Positions 43,395 to 52,588 of a stretch of DNA of 64,000 nt are shown piece by piece. Positions within the stretch are counted from its first letter, which is position 1, and every line of letters begins with the position of its first letter. The notes under the pieces are model-generated. The model searched no databases. It was not told the DNA's origin and saw only the letters and a list, made by a program, of their open reading frames with translations. The translations under genes and the position numbers were made by a program. Origin of the DNA: Ornithomonoglobus_A sp034090805 (GTDB lineage Bacteria > Bacillota > Clostridia > UBA1381); NCBI GenBank assembly GCA_034090805.1, contig JAXDRV010000138.1:62001-126000 (forward strand). Reading direction: 5' to 3'.

Positions 43395-44720
43395 TTGACA
43401 AAGCAGGATATTATAAAATTGGCTGAGGAAGAAGACGTAAGATTTGTAAGACTTCAGTTTACGGATATGCTTGGGCATATCAGAAATATGGCGGTTACTG
43501 TGTCAAAGCTCGGAGATGCGCTGGATAATCGTTGTATGTTTGACGGTTCGGCAATAGAGGGTTTTGCCGATATAGAGGAAAGTGATTTATATCTGCATCC
43601 CGACCTTGATACGTTCACCATATTCCCGTGGAGACCGCATCAGGGCAAGGTTGCAAGGCTGATATGTGACATATACACGCCCGATGGCGAGCCTCTCGCC
43701 TTTGATTCAAGGCTTGTTCTTAAAAAGGCGGTTGCCGAGGCGAAGGCTCTCGGCTATGATTTCGGAGTAGGTGCGGAATGTGAATTTTTCCTGTTCAAAA
43801 CGGACGACAGCGGGAACCCGCTGCCGGAGCCGCACGATGAGGCGACATATTTTGACATTGCTCCGCTTGACGGGGGCGAAAACTGCCGCCGCGATATATG
43901 CCTTACATTGGAGGAAATGGGATACGGCGTTGAAGCGTCGCACCATGAGATTGCAAACGGACAGCATGAGATAGTTTTGCAGTATGCCGATGCGCTCACG
44001 ATGGCGGACAGGCTTGTGACGTTCAGAATGGTTGCGAAAACTCTCGCAAGACGAAACGGTATGCACGCAACGTTCATGCCGAAGCCTTTTGAGGGACAGC
44101 CCGGAAACGGTATGCACCTTACGCTGTCACTGTCAAAGGACGGAAAAAATGTTTTCTATGATGAAAACGATCCGAAAAAATTCTCGGATACGGCATATAA
44201 ATTTATAGCGGGACTTTTAAAGTATACGCCAGACATAACGTGTATCACAAATCCTACGGTCAATTCCTATAAGAGGTTTGTGCCGGGGTATGAGGCACCG
44301 TGCTATATTTCATGGTCTGAAAAGAACCGCAGTCTGCTTGTGAGAATCCCAAGCTGCTGCAGCGGGGGCAACGCAAGAATAGAATACCGCTCGCCGGATC
44401 CGACCGCAAATCCGTATCTTGCGCTTGCGGCGTGCTTAAAGGCGGGATTGCAGGGAATTAAGGATAATTTGCCTTTGCCGCCGTCGGTTGACGTGAATAT
44501 TTACAAGCTGACCGAGGAGGAACGTGAGGCGATCGGAGTGAAAAATCTTCCGATAAGCCTTAACGAGGCAATATCTATCGCAAAGAAATCCGACTTCATA
44601 ACGGAGCTTTTGGGAAGAGATATGAAGAAAAAGTACCTGGACGCAAAAGCGTCTGAGTACGGCGAATACAGAAAAATTATAAGCGAGTGGGAGTTAAACA
44701 CCTATATGCTCAGATACTGA
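43395..44720 (+). CDS. glnA: Glutamine synthetase, type I
   Basis: Makes glutamine from glutamate, ammonia and ATP. The 441 residues match the GSI-alpha (Bacillus/Clostridium) form, which lacks the adenylylated Tyr loop. Motifs are FDGSAIEGFADIEESDLYL, the ATP region MHATFMPKPFEGQPGNGMHL, and the ammonium/glutamate region NPTVNSYKRFVPGYEAP then RNRS-like KNRSLLVRIP. The start is TTG 43395 with AAGGAGAG 7 bases upstream. The attenuator and downstream NitR-like gene suggest antitermination control by nitrogen status. Confidence 0.96.
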   Translation: MTKQDIIKLAEEEDVRFVRLQFTDMLGHIRNMAVTVSKLGDALDNRCMFDGSAIEGFADIEESDLYLHPDLDTFTIFPWRPHQGKVARLICDIYTPDGEPLAFDSRLVLKKAVAEAKALGYDFGVGAECEFFLFKTDDSGNPLPEPHDEATYFDIAPLDGGENCRRDICLTLEEMGYGVEASHHEIANGQHEIVLQYADALTMADRLVTFRMVAKTLARRNGMHATFMPKPFEGQPGNGMHLTLSLSKDGKNVFYDENDPKKFSDTAYKFIAGLLKYTPDITCITNPTVNSYKRFVPGYEAPCYISWSEKNRSLLVRIPSCCSGGNARIEYRSPDPTANPYLALAACLKAGLQGIKDNLPLPPSVDVNIYKLTEEEREAIGVKNLPISLNEAISIAKKSDFITELLGRDMKKKYLDAKASEYGEYRKIISEWELNTYMLRY

Positions 44721-44747
44721 TAAAATCAACGGCAGGGGGGATAGGCA

Positions 44748-45269
44748 GTGGAACGTGTTGTGCTGGCGTTTTCGAGAGAGGAAACGGCGAATAAGATAAA
44801 GCATATGCTTGACGGCTCGGGCTACGAGGTATGTGCCGTATGCCGCACTGCCTCGGAACTGCTGCGGTACACTGCCGATTACGATGTGTCGCTTGTGATA
44901 ATGGGGTATAAGCTGGGCGGCGAGCTGGCGGATACGATCGCTGACGATCTTCCGCACGGGACGAAGCTTATGGCGATCGTAAGAGCCGAAAACAGCGACC
45001 TTATCTCAAACGAGGAAATTTTCGTGCTGACGCTGCCGGTTGACAGGAGGACGCTTTTGTCCTCGGCGGAGATTTTCCTCGGAGCGATAAACAAGAATAA
45101 AAAAACAAGGCGCGACCCCGAAGAACAAAAGGTAATAGACGAGGCGAAGCTCTGGCTTATGGAAAAATACCGTATGACTGAGGAGCAGGCGCATCGTTTT
45201 ATTCAAAAAAGAAGTATGGACACCGGCGCAAAGTTCATTGATACTGCAAGGCTCATACTGCACGTATAA
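44748..45269 (+). CDS. nitR: ANTAR-domain antiterminator with degenerate receiver (NitR-like)
   Basis: A 173-residue RNA-binding regulator. The N-terminal half keeps a receiver-like fold, but the phospho-acceptor Asp is Gly (LVIMGYKLGG) and the acidic pocket residues are absent (VVLAFSREE), so it should not be phosphorylated. The C-terminal ANTAR domain is clear (DEAKLWLMEKYRMTEEQAHR, then FIDTARLIL). In Clostridium saccharobutylicum a similar protein, NitR, is encoded beside glnA and gltAB and linked to control of nitrogen assimilation. Start is GTG 44748 behind AGGGGGG. The symbol is assigned by context and domain. Confidence 0.85.
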   Translation: MERVVLAFSREETANKIKHMLDGSGYEVCAVCRTASELLRYTADYDVSLVIMGYKLGGELADTIADDLPHGTKLMAIVRAENSDLISNEEIFVLTLPVDRRTLLSSAEIFLGAINKNKKTRRDPEEQKVIDEAKLWLMEKYRMTEEQAHRFIQKRSMDTGAKFIDTARLILHV

Positions 45270-45309
45270 TCATTTTTGATGACGGCATAAGCCGCCGAAT
45301 GCTATAAAG

Positions 45310-45450
45310 TAGGTAATTGTAAAATGTAGGTTTGGGATTTGAGAGTATTTTGAGTTTATTCGCACTCAAACATCCCTTGAGGTAACTCGTCCGAGCAAAC
45401 TCAAAAACACTCTCAAATTTTGAGGAAATCTCGAGTTTTACAATTGCCTG
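45310..45450 (+). mobile_element. MITE-like element, A module, upstream of dapF (copy 6, 141 bp)
   Basis: Begins TAGGTAATTGTAAAA and ends TTTTACAATTGCCTG, the best-matched terminal repeats of the family here. TATAAAG directly precedes it and occurs again one base after it. The loop reads CATCCCTTGAGGTAACTCG. It occupies most of the 205-base nitR-dapF gap and ends 25 bases before the dapF start. Confidence 0.85.
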
Positions 45451-45474
45451 TTATAAAGATAAAGGAGTAAACTC

Positions 45475-46320
45475 ATGCAGACAATTAATTTCACAAAAAT
45501 GCACGGAGCCGGAAACGACTACATTTACGTAAACTGCTTTAAGGAAAAGGTGGAAAACATAAATGAAACCGCAAAAAAATTAAGCGACAGGCACTTTGGC
45601 ATAGGCTCGGACGGACTTGTGCTTATCTGCCCGTCCGATAAGGCGGATTTCAGAATGGATATGTACAACAGCGACGGCTCACAGGCGGAGATGTGCGGCA
45701 ACGCAACACGCTGTGTCGGCAAATACGTCTATGATAAGGGACTGACCGACAAAACGGAAATAACACTCGAAACGCTTGCGGGGATAAAAATCCTTAAGCT
45801 AAATGTCGTTGACGGCAGCGTAAAAAGCGTATGCGTGAATATGGGTTCGCCGGAGCTTACACCTAAGAACATTCCGATAGACAGCAGCCTTGACAGGTTT
45901 ATACAGCAGCCTGTGGAGGTGGAAGGAAGGGAGTATCTTGTTACGGGAGTATCAATGGGAAATCCTCATGCGGTGACGTTTATCGATGATACCGACAGCC
46001 TTGAGATAGAAAAGATAGGACCGAAATTTGAAAATCATGAATTATTCCCAAGGCGCATAAATACCGAATTTGCTCAGATTGTCGACAGAGGTACGATAAA
46101 AATGAGAGTATGGGAAAGAGGAGCCGGCGAAACGCTTGCCTGCGGAACGGGAGCGTGCGCAACGCTCGTTGCGGCGGCGCTGTCCGATTTTGTTGATGAT
46201 GAGGCGGATTTGAAGCTTATCGGCGGCACGCTCCATATTAAATGGGATAAAGAAGAAAATAATATTTACATGACCGGCCCGGCGGAATTTGTATTCGACG
46301 GAACGGTAACAATAGATTAA
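45475..46320 (+). CDS. dapF: Diaminopimelate epimerase
   Basis: Converts LL- to meso-diaminopimelate for lysine and peptidoglycan. The 281 residues hold both active-site cysteines: MCGNATRCVGKYV (near 73) and ETLACGTGACATLVAAAL (near 220). FTKMHGAGNDYIYVN starts the protein as in other DapF enzymes. AAAGGAG precedes ATG 45475. dapL follows 25 bases later, giving consecutive steps in one unit. Confidence 0.96.
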   Translation: MQTINFTKMHGAGNDYIYVNCFKEKVENINETAKKLSDRHFGIGSDGLVLICPSDKADFRMDMYNSDGSQAEMCGNATRCVGKYVYDKGLTDKTEITLETLAGIKILKLNVVDGSVKSVCVNMGSPELTPKNIPIDSSLDRFIQQPVEVEGREYLVTGVSMGNPHAVTFIDDTDSLEIEKIGPKFENHELFPRRINTEFAQIVDRGTIKMRVWERGAGETLACGTGACATLVAAALSDFVDDEADLKLIGGTLHIKWDKEENNIYMTGPAEFVFDGTVTID

Positions 46321-46345
46321 ATATATCTGAAAGGACTGTTTGAAA

Positions 46346-47557
46346 ATGGCAAAAATCAATGATAATTATCTCAAGCTGCCCGGCAGCTATCTGTTTTCGA
46401 CGATAGCCAAAAAGGTTGCCGCATACACAGCGGCTCACCCGGAGAAAGAGGTAATCAAAATGGGTATAGGCGACGTAACAAAGCCGCTTGCCCCGGCGGT
46501 GGTTGAGGCTCTGCACAAGGCTGCCGACGAAATGGGAACGGCGGAGGGCTTCAGAGGCTACGGCCCGGAGCAGGGATATGATTTTCTCCGTGAGGCAATA
46601 GTGGAAAACGACTATAAGGCAAGAGGCATAGATATTGAAGCGGACGAGATTTTTGTTTCCGACGGCGCAAAGTCCGACTGCGGAAACATCGGCGATATTT
46701 TCTCTGCCGACAATAAGGTTGCCGTGTGCGATCCCGTTTATCCGGTATATGTGGATACAAACGCAATGGCGGGGCGTGCGGGAGATTTTATCGGAAGTCA
46801 CTGGAGCAAGCTTTATTATATGCCGTGCGTTGAAGAAAACGGATTTTTGCCGGAGCTGCCCAAGGAAAAGGTGGATATGATTTACCTTTGCTTCCCGAAT
46901 AATCCAACGGGCGAGGCCGCAACTCGTGAGCAGCTTAAGGAATGGGTTGACTACGCAAAGGAAAACGGCTCTGTTATCCTGTACGACAGCGCATACGAGG
47001 CATTTATAACGGACGAAAACGTACCTCATTCGATTTATGAAATAGAGGGAGCAAAAGACGTTGCGATAGAGTTCAGAAGCTTCTCAAAAACAGCGGGCTT
47101 CACCGGTACACGATGCGCATATACGGTTGTTCCCAAAGCACTTGTTGTTGAGGGGACGCCGCTTAATTCACTGTGGAACAGACGTCAATGCACAAAATTT
47201 AACGGTGTGCCGTATGTGATACAGAGAGCCGCCGAGGCGGTTTATTCCGAAGAGGGCAAAAAGCAGGTGAGGGAAACGATAGAATATTATCTTGAAAATG
47301 CGAAGATAATAAAGAATGCCCTGTCCGAAGCGGGATTGTCCGTTTACGGAGGTGTAAATTCGCCGTATGTATGGGCGAAAACACCGAACGGAATGAAGTC
47401 GTGGGAATTTTTTGACAAGCTGCTTGAGGAGGCGAACGTTGTAACGACTCCCGGCGAGGGCTTTGGCCCAAGCGGCGAGGGATATATAAGACTTACCGCC
47501 TTTAACACAAAGGAAAATACGGAAAAAGCCATGGAAAGAATAAAGGCTGTTCTTTAA
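46346..47557 (+). CDS. dapL: LL-diaminopimelate aminotransferase
   Basis: Converts tetrahydrodipicolinate directly to LL-diaminopimelate with glutamate, bypassing acylated intermediates. The 403 residues open AKINDNYLKLPGSYLFSTIA, a DapL hallmark, followed by IKMGIGDVTKPLAPAVVEAL, FPNNPTGEAATREQL and the PLP lysine in FRSFSKTAGFTGTRCAY. A TTG at 46340 adds two residues; ATG 46346 has AAGGA at 10 bases. With dapF this gives the aminotransferase route to meso-DAP. Confidence 0.96.
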   Translation: MAKINDNYLKLPGSYLFSTIAKKVAAYTAAHPEKEVIKMGIGDVTKPLAPAVVEALHKAADEMGTAEGFRGYGPEQGYDFLREAIVENDYKARGIDIEADEIFVSDGAKSDCGNIGDIFSADNKVAVCDPVYPVYVDTNAMAGRAGDFIGSHWSKLYYMPCVEENGFLPELPKEKVDMIYLCFPNNPTGEAATREQLKEWVDYAKENGSVILYDSAYEAFITDENVPHSIYEIEGAKDVAIEFRSFSKTAGFTGTRCAYTVVPKALVVEGTPLNSLWNRRQCTKFNGVPYVIQRAAEAVYSEEGKKQVRETIEYYLENAKIIKNALSEAGLSVYGGVNSPYVWAKTPNGMKSWEFFDKLLEEANVVTTPGEGFGPSGEGYIRLTAFNTKENTEKAMERIKAVL

Positions 47558-47568
47558 TATATAGGGAC

Positions 47569-47630
47569 AAGGGCGTCTCGGATACGGTGCGGTTTATGCC
47601 GTACCTGTATGTCCGTGCGCCCTTATTTTA
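47569..47630 (+). terminator. Terminator after dapL
   Basis: AAGGGCG pairs with CGCCCTT and encloses a long inner stem (GGATACGGTGCGG with its near complement); ATTTTATC follows. Confidence 0.8.
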
Positions 47631-47637
47631 TCTATTT

Positions 47638-47850
47638 GTAACTGCCCAATACACATTTTCTCTGGAATTTGAGATATTTCTGATTAAGCTTCCGCTCAGA
47701 CACCCCTCACTTCGTTTGGGAACTCGCCGAAACTCAATCAGAAACATCACAAATTCCCCCAAAGCTGTAACAACTTGTAGGATTTGAGAGTATTTTTGAG
47801 TCTGTATAAACTCAAAAATACTCTCAAATCGAAAACCGAAATACTTATTA
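47638..47850 (-). repeat. Composite MITE-like element, inverted, upstream of gltB (copy 7)
   Basis: Order B then A on the plus strand, the reverse of copies 1 and 8. Module B has arms GAATTTGAGATATTTCTGAT and its partner near ATCAGAAACATCACAAATTC. Module A keeps GATTTGAGAGTATTTTTGAG and CTCAAAAATACTCTCAAATC but has lost most of its loop. Both termini are eroded. It fills the gap between the dapL terminator and gltB and provides an open frame running into gltB. Confidence 0.75.
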
Positions 47851-47879
47851 TTTTGTCTATCAGGAAAGGAATGAAAGAA

Positions 47880-50800
47880 ATGGAATATAACGGATTACCC
47901 CAAAAACAGGGTCTTTACGATCCGCAGTTTGAGCATGATGCGTGCGGTATAGGCTTTATCGCAAACATAAAGGGAAAGACCTCGCACGGAATTATAAACC
48001 AGGCAATTCAGATTTTGAAAAATCTTGCACACAGAGGCGGAGTCGGCTCCGATCCCGATACGGGTGACGGTGCGGGCATACTTATTCAGATGCCGCATAC
48101 ATTTATGAAGAAGGTGTGCAAAAACGAGGGCATAAAGCTGCCGAATAAGGGCGAATACGGCGTGGGTATGCTGTTTTTGTCGCCGGATAAGGAAACGAGA
48201 GAGGAAAGCTTAAACAGGCTTACCAAAATCATTTCAGATGAAGGACAGACGCTTTTGGGCATAAGACGTGTGCCGGTGTACGAGGTTTGCATAGGCAGAG
48301 GCGCTCTTGATGCAATGCCGTATATCGTGCAGGTATTCATCGGAAAATCCTCGCCGGAGCTGAGCGCAGATGATTTTGAAAGACGTTTGTACGTTATCGG
48401 CAAAATCGCCGAGCGTGAAATCAGAAAAAGCGGTGTTGACAATTACTTCTATTTTGCATCGCTGTCGGCGCGGACTCTTGTATACAAGGGTATGCTTACG
48501 CCCGATCAGGTAAATAATTTTTATCTTGATTTAAAGGACGTGGATATGGAAACGGCGATAGCTTTGGTACACTCACGTTTTTCGACCAACACGTTCCCAA
48601 GCTGGGAAAGAGCGCATCCGAACCGATATATAATTCATAACGGAGAGATCAACACTATCCGCGGCAATGTCAACTGGGTAAAGGCAAGAGAGCATATGTT
48701 CATGACCCCGGAATTTGAAAATGACATGGATAAGATTCTGCCTGTAATCAACGAGGACGGCTCGGACTCGGCAATGCTCGACAATTATCTGCAATTCCTG
48801 CATCTTTCGGGCTTCAGTCTGCCGAGAGCCGTTATGATGACTATCCCTGAGCCGTGGGAAAACAATACGGAAATGAAGCCGGAGATGAGGAAGTTTTACG
48901 AGTATCATTCGTGCATAACGGAGCCGTGGGACGGCCCGGCGGCAGTTGCGTTTACAGACGGAAGATTTGTCGGCGCAACGCTTGACAGAAACGGCTTAAG
49001 ACCGGCGAGATATTACGTGACCTCAGACGATATGATAATCCTTTCCTCGGAGGTCGGAGTAACGGACGTTGACGAGGATAAGATTATCAAAAAGGAAAGA
49101 CTGCATCCGGGAAAAATGTTCCTTATCGACACAGAAAAGGGCAAGATAATAAGCGATGAGGAAATCAAGGAATACGAAGCAACGCATAAGCCGTATTCGG
49201 AATGGGTTGACAAGACGCTTGTTGATATAGATAATCTCCCCAAATCGAAAACAAAGGGCGACACATGGCATGACCTTATTGAAAAAATCAAGGCATCGGC
49301 AGTCGGCAACAGGCATTTTGACTTGATTTTAAGAAGCACGATAGAGCTTGAGAATATGTTTGTGAACCGTGAAAACGGCGAGGATACTCTGCCGCTTTTG
49401 ACACGTCAAAAAGCATTCGGCTACACGTGGGAGGACGTAAACAACACAATCAAGCAGATAGTGTTAAAGGCAGACGATCCGATAGGCGCAATGGGAGCGG
49501 ATATACCGCTTGCCGTTCTGTCCGAAAAGCCGCAGCTTTTGTATAACTATTTCAAGCAGCTTTTCGCCCAGGTAACAAACCCGCCGATAGATGCAATAAG
49601 AGAGCAGATAGTAACCTCAACATATACACTTTTCGGTTGCGAGCAGAATCTGCTTACCTCGTCGGAGCTTAACTGCCGCAAGGTGCGCGCGAACAGTCCG
49701 ATACTCACAAACGAGGAGCTTGAAAAGCTGCGCAATATCGAGCTTGAGGGCTTTAAGAGCATAACTATCCCAATGCTGTTTAACACAAAGCAGGAAAACG
49801 ATATGGAAACTGCAATAGACACAATATGCACAGCAGCGGATATAGCTATAGAAAACGGATACAATATCATCATCCTTTCGGATAAGGGAGTATCAAAGGA
49901 TAAAGCACCCATTCCGGCACTTCTTGCCGCATCGGGACTGCATCATCACCTTATCAGACAGGGTACGAGAATGAAGGCATCGATCGTTCTTGAAACGGGC
50001 GAGCCGAGAGAGGTGCATCATTTTGCCTGCCTCATAGGCTACGGTGTAAACGGAGTGAATCCGTATCTTGCACTTGAGAGCGTTCGTGAGCTTGTTGATG
50101 AAAAGATAATCGACATGGACTACGAAACGGCAGAGGTAAATTACAGAACCGCCTGCACAAAGGGAATTGTCAAGGTAATGTCAAAAATGGGTATCTCGAC
50201 TATTCAGTCATACCAGGGCGCACAGATTTTTGAGGCTCTCGGTATAAGGGAAAGTGTTGTTGAAAAGTATTTCACCGGCACGGCAACGAGAATCGGCGGT
50301 ATCGGAACAGAGCATATCCAAAAAGAGGTAATGCTTCGCCATGACGAGGCATTCAGCAAGGTAAACGGCAAAAAAGCATTAAAAACGGGCGGAGAATACA
50401 AATGGAGAGCCAACGGCGAATACCATATGTTCAACCCGATTTCCATATACAAGCTCCAGACTGCGTGCAGAACGGGCGATTATAAGCTGTATAAGGAATA
50501 TGCCGACGAAATGAACGCACACAATGACAAGTTGTGTACGATAAGAAGTATGCTTGACATAAAAACCATAGATAAGCCTATTGCAATAGACAGCGTGGAA
50601 AGCGTGGACAGCATTGTAAAACGCTTTAAGACGGGCGCAATGTCCTACGGTTCGATAAGCCTTGAGGCGCATGAGTGCCTTGCGATAGCAATGAACCGTT
50701 TGGGCGGAAAGTCGAACAGCGGCGAGGGCGGCGAGAATCCCGACCGATATATTTCGGACGAAAACGGCGATTCACGCTCAAGCGCAATCAAGCAGGTTGC

Positions 50801-52574
50801 GTCGGGACGTTTCGGTGTTCATATACACTACCTCAATCAGGCAAAGGAAATTCAGATTAAAATGGCGCAGGGAGCAAAGCCGGGCGAGGGCGGTCATCTT
50901 CCGGGCGGAAAGGTTTATCCGTGGATTGCAAAGGCAAGACATTCAACGCCGGGCGTGGGACTTATCTCACCGCCTCCACACCATGATATATATTCAATCG
51001 AGGATTTGGCGCAGCTTATCCATGACCTCAAAAATGCGAACCGTGACGCACGTGTAACGGTTAAGCTTGTTTCCGAGGCGGGAGTAGGCACGATAGCAGT
51101 CGGCGTTGCAAAGGGACGCGCGGACGTAATCCTCATTTCCGGCTATGACGGCGGAACGGGCGCAGCACCGAGAACATCGGTAAGACACGCCGGACTTCCG
51201 TGGGAGCTGGGCGTTGCGGAAACGCATCAGGCGCTTTTGATGAACAACCTAAGAAACAGAGTTGTAATCGAAACGGACGGTAAGCTGCTGACGGGACGTG
51301 ACGTTGCCGTTGCGGCGCTGCTGGGAGCCGAGGAATACGGCTTTGCGACAGGTCCGCTTATCGCAATCGGCTGTGTTATGATGAGAGTCTGCAATCTCGA
51401 TACCTGCCCCGTAGGTGTTGCAACGCAGAGCCCGAAGCTCAGAAAGCGTTTTGCCGGAAAGCCGGAATACGTTGAGAATTTCATGCGGTTTATAGCGCAG
51501 GATTTAAGAGAATGGATGGCGAAAATAGGCGTAAGAACAGTTGACGAAATGATCGGTCATGTTGAAATGCTCAGCCAGAAAAAGGTTGAGGGCAACTGGA
51601 AGGCGAAGGAGGTCGACTTCTCGTCACTGCTGTATCAGCCGAAAATATGCACAAACGACTACGAGCGTTATCACAATACAGACCAGGATCACGAGCTTGG
51701 CAAGACGCTTGATATGAACACGCTCATGCACCTGTGCGCACCGGCTGTGGAAAGCGGCAAAAAGATAAACGCAAAGCTTGAAATAGCGAACACAAACAGA
51801 GTAACAGGCACGATTCTTTCGTCCGAAATCGCAAGAAAATACGGCGAGGAGGGACTGCCGGAGGATACGATATGTCTGACCTTTGAGGGAAGTGCAGGTC
51901 AAAGCTTCGGAGCGTTCCTTGCACCGGGAGTTACCATGCGCCTTGAGGGTGACAGCAACGACTATATCGGCAAGGGTCTTTCGGGCGGTAAGCTTATAGT
52001 TGTACCGAAAAAGGATTCACGCATTAAGCCGTCGGAAAACGTCATCATCGGAAATGTTGCATTTTACGGTGCAATAAAGGGCGAGGCATATATCCGAGGT
52101 GTTGCGGGAGAGCGTTTCTGTGTCAGAAACTCCGGCATGACCGCCGTTGTTGAGGGCATAGGCGACCACGGCTGCGAGTATATGACGGGCGGCTGTGTTG
52201 CCGTTATCGGAGAAACTGGCAGAAACTTTGCCGCAGGTATGTCGGGCGGCGTGGCATATGTCTATAATAAAGACGGAGAATTTGAGGCAAAGTGCAACAA
52301 GGGCATGGTATCGCTTGAAACACTCGGCGATAAGGACGCTCAAACGCTTAAGTCCATGCTTGAAAAGCACGTAAGATATACCGGCTCGGACGCTGCAAAG
52401 GCAATAGTCGATAGCTTTGACGAGGAACTGAGCAAATTTGTCAAGGTAATACCCAACGATTACAAAAAGGTTATAACCGTCCTTGACGAGGAGCTTGAAA
52501 AGGGAGCCGACCGTGACAGCGCAATGCTTACGGCATTTGAAAGCGTAACGGGCAAGAAAGTCGAAATCGCATGA
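47880..52574 (+). CDS. gltB: Glutamate synthase large subunit
   Basis: Transfers the amide of glutamine to 2-oxoglutarate, completing the GS-GOGAT cycle. About 1564 residues. The N-terminal nucleophile Cys is in HDACGIGFIAN (normally exposed by propeptide removal), followed by the class II amidotransferase domain. The FMN-binding synthase domain has the [3Fe-4S] cysteines in RVCNLDTCPVG and ISGYDGGTGAAPRTSVRHAG. The C-terminal beta-helix (GXXG repeats) is present. The start is set at ATG 47880 with AGGAAAGGA upstream; the open frame from 47784 lies in a repeat element and is not credible. gltD follows after 14 bases. Confidence 0.96.
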   Translation: MEYNGLPQKQGLYDPQFEHDACGIGFIANIKGKTSHGIINQAIQILKNLAHRGGVGSDPDTGDGAGILIQMPHTFMKKVCKNEGIKLPNKGEYGVGMLFLSPDKETREESLNRLTKIISDEGQTLLGIRRVPVYEVCIGRGALDAMPYIVQVFIGKSSPELSADDFERRLYVIGKIAEREIRKSGVDNYFYFASLSARTLVYKGMLTPDQVNNFYLDLKDVDMETAIALVHSRFSTNTFPSWERAHPNRYIIHNGEINTIRGNVNWVKAREHMFMTPEFENDMDKILPVINEDGSDSAMLDNYLQFLHLSGFSLPRAVMMTIPEPWENNTEMKPEMRKFYEYHSCITEPWDGPAAVAFTDGRFVGATLDRNGLRPARYYVTSDDMIILSSEVGVTDVDEDKIIKKERLHPGKMFLIDTEKGKIISDEEIKEYEATHKPYSEWVDKTLVDIDNLPKSKTKGDTWHDLIEKIKASAVGNRHFDLILRSTIELENMFVNRENGEDTLPLLTRQKAFGYTWEDVNNTIKQIVLKADDPIGAMGADIPLAVLSEKPQLLYNYFKQLFAQVTNPPIDAIREQIVTSTYTLFGCEQNLLTSSELNCRKVRANSPILTNEELEKLRNIELEGFKSITIPMLFNTKQENDMETAIDTICTAADIAIENGYNIIILSDKGVSKDKAPIPALLAASGLHHHLIRQGTRMKASIVLETGEPREVHHFACLIGYGVNGVNPYLALESVRELVDEKIIDMDYETAEVNYRTACTKGIVKVMSKMGISTIQSYQGAQIFEALGIRESVVEKYFTGTATRIGGIGTEHIQKEVMLRHDEAFSKVNGKKALKTGGEYKWRANGEYHMFNPISIYKLQTACRTGDYKLYKEYADEMNAHNDKLCTIRSMLDIKTIDKPIAIDSVESVDSIVKRFKTGAMSYGSISLEAHECLAIAMNRLGGKSNSGEGGENPDRYISDENGDSRSSAIKQVASGRFGVHIHYLNQAKEIQIKMAQGAKPGEGGHLPGGKVYPWIAKARHSTPGVGLISPPPHHDIYSIEDLAQLIHDLKNANRDARVTVKLVSEAGVGTIAVGVAKGRADVILISGYDGGTGAAPRTSVRHAGLPWELGVAETHQALLMNNLRNRVVIETDGKLLTGRDVAVAALLGAEEYGFATGPLIAIGCVMMRVCNLDTCPVGVATQSPKLRKRFAGKPEYVENFMRFIAQDLREWMAKIGVRTVDEMIGHVEMLSQKKVEGNWKAKEVDFSSLLYQPKICTNDYERYHNTDQDHELGKTLDMNTLMHLCAPAVESGKKINAKLEIANTNRVTGTILSSEIARKYGEEGLPEDTICLTFEGSAGQSFGAFLAPGVTMRLEGDSNDYIGKGLSGGKLIVVPKKDSRIKPSENVIIGNVAFYGAIKGEAYIRGVAGERFCVRNSGMTAVVEGIGDHGCEYMTGGCVAVIGETGRNFAAGMSGGVAYVYNKDGEFEAKCNKGMVSLETLGDKDAQTLKSMLEKHVRYTGSDAAKAIVDSFDEELSKFVKVIPNDYKKVITVLDEELEKGADRDSAMLTAFESVTGKKVEIA

Positions 52575-52588
52575 GGAGGAACTGAACC

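Noticed and set aside
47784..47879. Early start for gltB
   Set aside because: The frame lies in a repeat element, and AGGAAAGGA precedes ATG 47880.
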